This document shows, in pieces, positions 17,369-20,462 of a stretch of 20,462 nt of DNA; positions within the stretch are counted from its first letter, which is position 1, and every line of letters begins with the position of its first letter. Under the pieces are notes generated by a model. The model saw nothing but the letters and a program-made list of their open reading frames with translations, was not told the origin of the DNA and did not search any database. A program made the position numbers and the translations under genes. The DNA is from Chara braunii (taxonomy: Eukaryota; Streptophyta; Charophyceae; Charales; Characeae), in NCBI GenBank assembly GCA_003427395.1, contig BFEA01000372.1, positions 275,734-296,195 on the forward strand. The letters are read 5' to 3'.

Positions 17369-19044
17369 TCATGATGAGGAGGGGCCCGCGCTTGCCGAGG
17401 GCGGTGATGCGGAGGTTGCGGGTCGAGTGGAGGCTGACTGGCAGGTGAATCGTGCGGCGTTGGAGCAGTTGGTTTGTTGGTGCCCCAATTGGCGACAAAG
17501 GAAGCAACCCCCTTTTGCTTGGAGGTAGGTGCGCTCCTCGGGGGTGAGTTTCTTGAGGCGGGAGGGTAGGTTGGATGAGGGTGGTCGGGAGCTGTGATCC
17601 GCTTCATTCTCATGAATTGGATGACATCGAGTTCCTCGGAAGTGAGGGATGAAGAGTCGAGTGAATCAAAAGATGCATCAGGGTTAGTTGTGGTGAACTC
17701 ATCCGAGGAAGTGACGGAGGTGGTGTCTTCGGGGGTGATGTGGTGGAAAAAGCGGGTGCGTGAGGTGTCGGGCGGGGGCTGGTGGTGGGGGTGAAGGAGT
17801 CGAATGCAGTGAAGCATGCGAGAGAGGAGTTCGACAAGGGGCATGTTGGGTTCGTGGGCGAGGGCGGTTGCAAGGTCTTTGTGGCATACTCGTTTGATGC
17901 GGGAGATGAACGCAAAGTCGGGAATGACGGTGTGGGGAAGGTGGTGGTGGAGGGAGCGGACGTACTGGACGAAGCGGTCCGTGGGACCGGTCTGGCGGAG
18001 GTGGCAGAATTGTTCAAGGTAGTCGTCAATGGTTTTCTTGGGGCAAAAAGTGGCAGTGAGAAGGTTGGCCCATTGGAGGAAGGTGTGACGTGGTCCTTCG
18101 GAGGCTTGGCGGTTGCTAACTTCAGCCATCCACCATTTGGCTGCATTGCCGAGGAGGCGGGAGGTGGCAATGGGGAGCCAGTGGGCAAGGGGCATGTGGT
18201 GGAGGTGAAAAGAGTTCTGAAGCTGGGTTAGGAAAAGGAAAACGTCCTCGTGGGGGAGGCCGAAGAAGGACATGATTTCGCCAGATCNGAAGGAACGGGG
18301 GATTTCCCCGTGGCGGTGAACGATCTGCGCGAGGGTGTTGAAGCTGAGGTTATCGGGGGTGGNGTCATAGCAGGTGTGGTCGATTTGGTTGTTGTCCTCA
18401 AGGAGGTAGTTGGGGGGGAGTTGTGGCATTGCGGGGTAAACCCCGGAGGTGACTTGGGAATAGGTAGGACGGATGGTGGGGATGGTGGAGGTGGTCATGA
18501 TGCATTGGGAGAGGGTTTGGGAGTGCGGGGGGGGAAGAGGGGTGACGTAGATGGGCGAGGAATGAGGCGGTCTGCTGGATGCGCCGGATGAGGGAGGAGG
18601 TGGAGGGAACGGAACGGTGGTGGAGGTTGAAGGGTCGGTGGAGGTCGAAGGGTTGGTGGATGTGGTGGTAAAGCTGGTACGAATGGAGGAGGTCGGCGGG
18701 GGGGGGTTGCTGGAGGCGGTTGTGGAGGAGCGAGTGGTTTGCGTTGTGGAGGATGGAGTGGTTTGCGCTGTGGAGGAGGGAGTGGTTTGCGGAGTGGTGA
18801 CGACCGTGATGGAGGGGATGGTCCCTTCCATCGTGGTGACGCGGTCGTATATGGACAACATGTTGGCCTTTATGTCGTCGAGAGAGGCGGTGACGGAGGT
18901 TCGGAGGGTGTTGAGTGCGTGGAGGATGGCGGAGGGGTCGGGGATGGCGGTGTTTGCTGGTGATTGTTCGCCTGCGAGGTTGCGGGCGATGCTATCGACT
19001 GAGTCGGTGCGGATGTCAGACATGTTGATGGAGGATGTGGCCAT
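17369..19044 (-). pseudogene. gag: Element 2 gag with CCHC zinc knuckle
   Basis: ATG at 19044 opens MATSSINMSDIRTDS. The first 200 residues or so are Thr/Ser/Pro-rich with repeats of TTPSST and STSTDPS. A capsid-like gag domain follows at roughly residues 250-400 (GNAAKWWMAEVSNR, FLQWANLLTATFCPK, DDYLEQFCHLRQ, RFVQYVRSLHHHLP). Near 17560-17580 the frame slips by one. In the shifted frame a perfect CCHC knuckle, CFLCRQLGHQQTNC, lies at 17465-17506, and that frame stops at TGA 17369-17371. Two ambiguous bases (18288, 18363) are inside. Gag would form the particle in the cytoplasm and bind RNA through the knuckle. Confidence 0.88.
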
Positions 19045-19180
19045 GTTGGGGGAAGAGGGGGTGGAGAACGTGGCCTAAATGGGTGTACAGGATGCAGCAG
19101 CAGCGATGGCGGCGGCAGCAGCGGCGGCAGGTTGGGAGTTCTTGGTTTGGCGTGGTGGCACGTGGAGGTAGGGGGGGCAA
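19045..19180 (-). other. Leader upstream of element 2 gag
   Basis: GC-rich, with a GCTGCTGCx/GCCGCC tract (about 19090-19130). No primer-binding site or LTR end is recognised. Confidence 0.4.
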
Positions 19181-20320
19181 TCCCTTATTTATTTATCAAT
19201 AAATTCAAAAATAAAGATAATCACCAATTTTTTTTTATTTTTTTTTTGGAAAGTAGGGAATTAATATTGAATAAATAAATTTATTCCGATTGGAATTTTA
19301 TTCATTCGAAATTAATTTGGGTAAAACAAAATTTTGAAGGATCCGAAGGAGAGATTTACAAAATTCGTTGTTCAAAATATTGGTAAAAAAAAAAATTAAT
19401 AATAATAATTATTATTATTACTATTTTGAATTTCTTTCAAATTTTGTTTACGTGAAATTTCGAAATATCTTTGAATTATAGAAAAAAAAATAGGAGGTGG
19501 AATTTTTAAATTTTTTTATTGAAGTTTTGGAAAAATAATAATTAATTCCAAAGGAAGGGATTAATTCCGAACGTGAATTTAAAGAAATGTTGGCAGAGAA
19601 AAGAAATTTTGAGACAATTTTGTAAAAATAAGTAATTAATTTCAAAGTTAAAAATGTGAATTCAAAATTTCGGAAAAGGGCTAATTATGAGTTGCAAAAG
19701 GATTCCAAGGAATTTGGAAAGAAATTAAGGGTATTCCAAAAAGAGATGAATTAATGCTAAAGTATTCAAGAAATTTCGAAAAAGAAAAAGAAATTTCGAA
19801 AAAGAAAAAGAAATTTCGAAGAAAAAGAATACTTAATTTCAATATATTTCAAAGAAATTTTGAAAAGAAGTAATGAGTTCAAAAGTATTTTTAAATTCAA
19901 CATTTCGAGAAAAAACAAATTAGTTAATGCAAAAGGGAAGTTCAAAAGGAAAATTTCAAACGGAAATGATTATCAAAGAAATTTGTGAAAACGGTGCTTT
20001 AATTCTAAAGTATTTCGAAAATATTTTCTGGAACTAACGAATTATTTGGGACGTATTTTCAAAAATAGTACAAACGTAATTTCAAAAAGAATTAATTTCG
20101 AAAAAAAAAATAAAAAAATTCGATCGTGAAATTTTGAAAAAGGGAAGCTTTAAATCGTAAAGAATTTTCAAAGAGGAAGTATTTCGAGAATATTTGAAAA
20201 ATTAACTACTTATTTCCAACGTATTTCAAAAAGAAATTTCAAAAAGGGACTAATCGTTTTTAAAGGTAGATTGATACAAAAGTATTTTGAAAGGAGATAG
20301 ATTAGCTAGATGATAGGGCT
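19180..20320. other. AT-rich, purine-biased non-coding block
   Basis: Composition changes sharply at about 19180 from GC-rich to strongly A/T-rich, and back at about 20320. Short words such as AATTTCGAAA, ATTTCAAAG and TTCAAAA recur in shuffled order. Long A and T runs and (AAT)n are present. No coding frame is believable; the longest (19448-19645 minus) is Phe/Lys/Ser/Asn-rich noise. It could be an old satellite or an AT-rich LTR or leader of element 2. I see no organellar gene. Confidence 0.7.
19771..19827. repeat. 20-bp tandem repeat
   Basis: Two identical units of AAATTTCGAAAAAGAAAAAG (19771-19790, 19791-19810) followed by a partial third. It is the most regular part of the AT-rich block. 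Confidence 0.9.
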
Positions 20321-20462
20321 TGGATAACTAATGGGGCGCAGCGGGGGGCGCGAATACGCGCGGAGGGAGGAAAGGGGGAGTCGAGTGGGAAGCAAGATTG
20401 GGTCCAGGGGGGGCTGGGACCGGGTACGCCGCGGAGGGGGGGTTGGGAAGAGGGAGCGGGGG
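20321..20462. other. G-rich sequence at window end
   Basis: Abrupt return to GC-rich, G-biased plus-strand sequence with GGGGGG runs and CGCG words. No gene is visible and it continues beyond the window. Confidence 0.5.

Larger units (their letters stand above)
12305..19044 (-). mobile_element. Chromodomain Ty3/gypsy retrotransposon, element 2 (decayed)
   Basis: Minus-strand order is gag, protease, RT, RNase H, integrase, chromodomain, 3' tail, polypurine tract. A C-terminal chromodomain on integrase defines the chromovirus branch of Ty3/gypsy, found in plants and fungi. In that group it guides insertion to heterochromatin (family knowledge). Many frameshifts, stops and an 86-bp duplication kill this copy. 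Eleven of the window's 13 ambiguous bases fall inside it. The 5' LTR is missing from the window or unrecognisable. Sequence differs clearly from element 1 throughout, so these are two families and not two copies. Confidence 0.92.

Noticed and set aside
19180-20320. Organellar DNA insertion
   Set aside because: AT content fits, but no plastid or mitochondrial gene or tRNA is seen and short words recur as in a satellite.

Overview
The window is repeat-rich nuclear DNA of a eukaryote. It is dominated by two decayed Ty3/gypsy-type LTR retrotransposons, both read on the minus strand, embedded in simple-sequence arrays. One of them carries a C-terminal chromodomain on integrase, and there is a plausible split exon with consensus splice sites. 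Both point to a plant or streptophyte genome. A charophyte alga such as Chara is my guess from the style of the elements, not something the sequence proves. No bacterial operon, phage, CRISPR array or intact host gene is visible.

Layout. 1-54: short tandem repeat. 118-1174 and 2339-2960: one polypyrimidine array with a recurring CACGTG-like core, split by a 1,159-bp insertion (1175-2333). The insertion has near-perfect 12-bp inverted ends (TGTT...AACA) and a 5-bp target duplication, so it is probably a solo LTR. 3440-4145: small direct repeats and a long (CT)n tract. 4562-5062: a partial segmental duplication containing an exon-like reading frame of unknown function, with a CATG/CATA microsatellite between the copies. 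5372-5626: one arm of a roughly 255-bp inverted repeat whose other arm is 11792-12050; the pair brackets element 1.

Element 1 (gag start 11634, pol end about 6373): gag with coiled coil and CCHC knuckle, retropepsin, reverse transcriptase, RNase H, integrase and a chromodomain-like tail. Gag and pol lie in different frames. At the gag stop there is a textbook A AAA AAC slippery heptamer with pol in exactly the -1 frame, which suggests programmed frameshifting. The copy is dead: several in-frame stops (mostly TAG), small indels and an integrase catalytic Glu-to-Lys change.

Element 2 (gag start about 19044, chromodomain end 13471): gag, protease, RT, RNase H, integrase and a canonical chromodomain, then a long 3' tail with two minisatellites, a polypurine tract and a TGTTACGG LTR start at 12305. 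It is also dead, through an 86-bp tandem duplication in RT, frameshifts, altered protease and integrase active sites, and most of the ambiguous bases in the window. Its 5' LTR is not seen. Upstream of its gag lies a sharply bounded AT-rich block of about 1.1 kb (19180-20320), then G-rich sequence to the window end.
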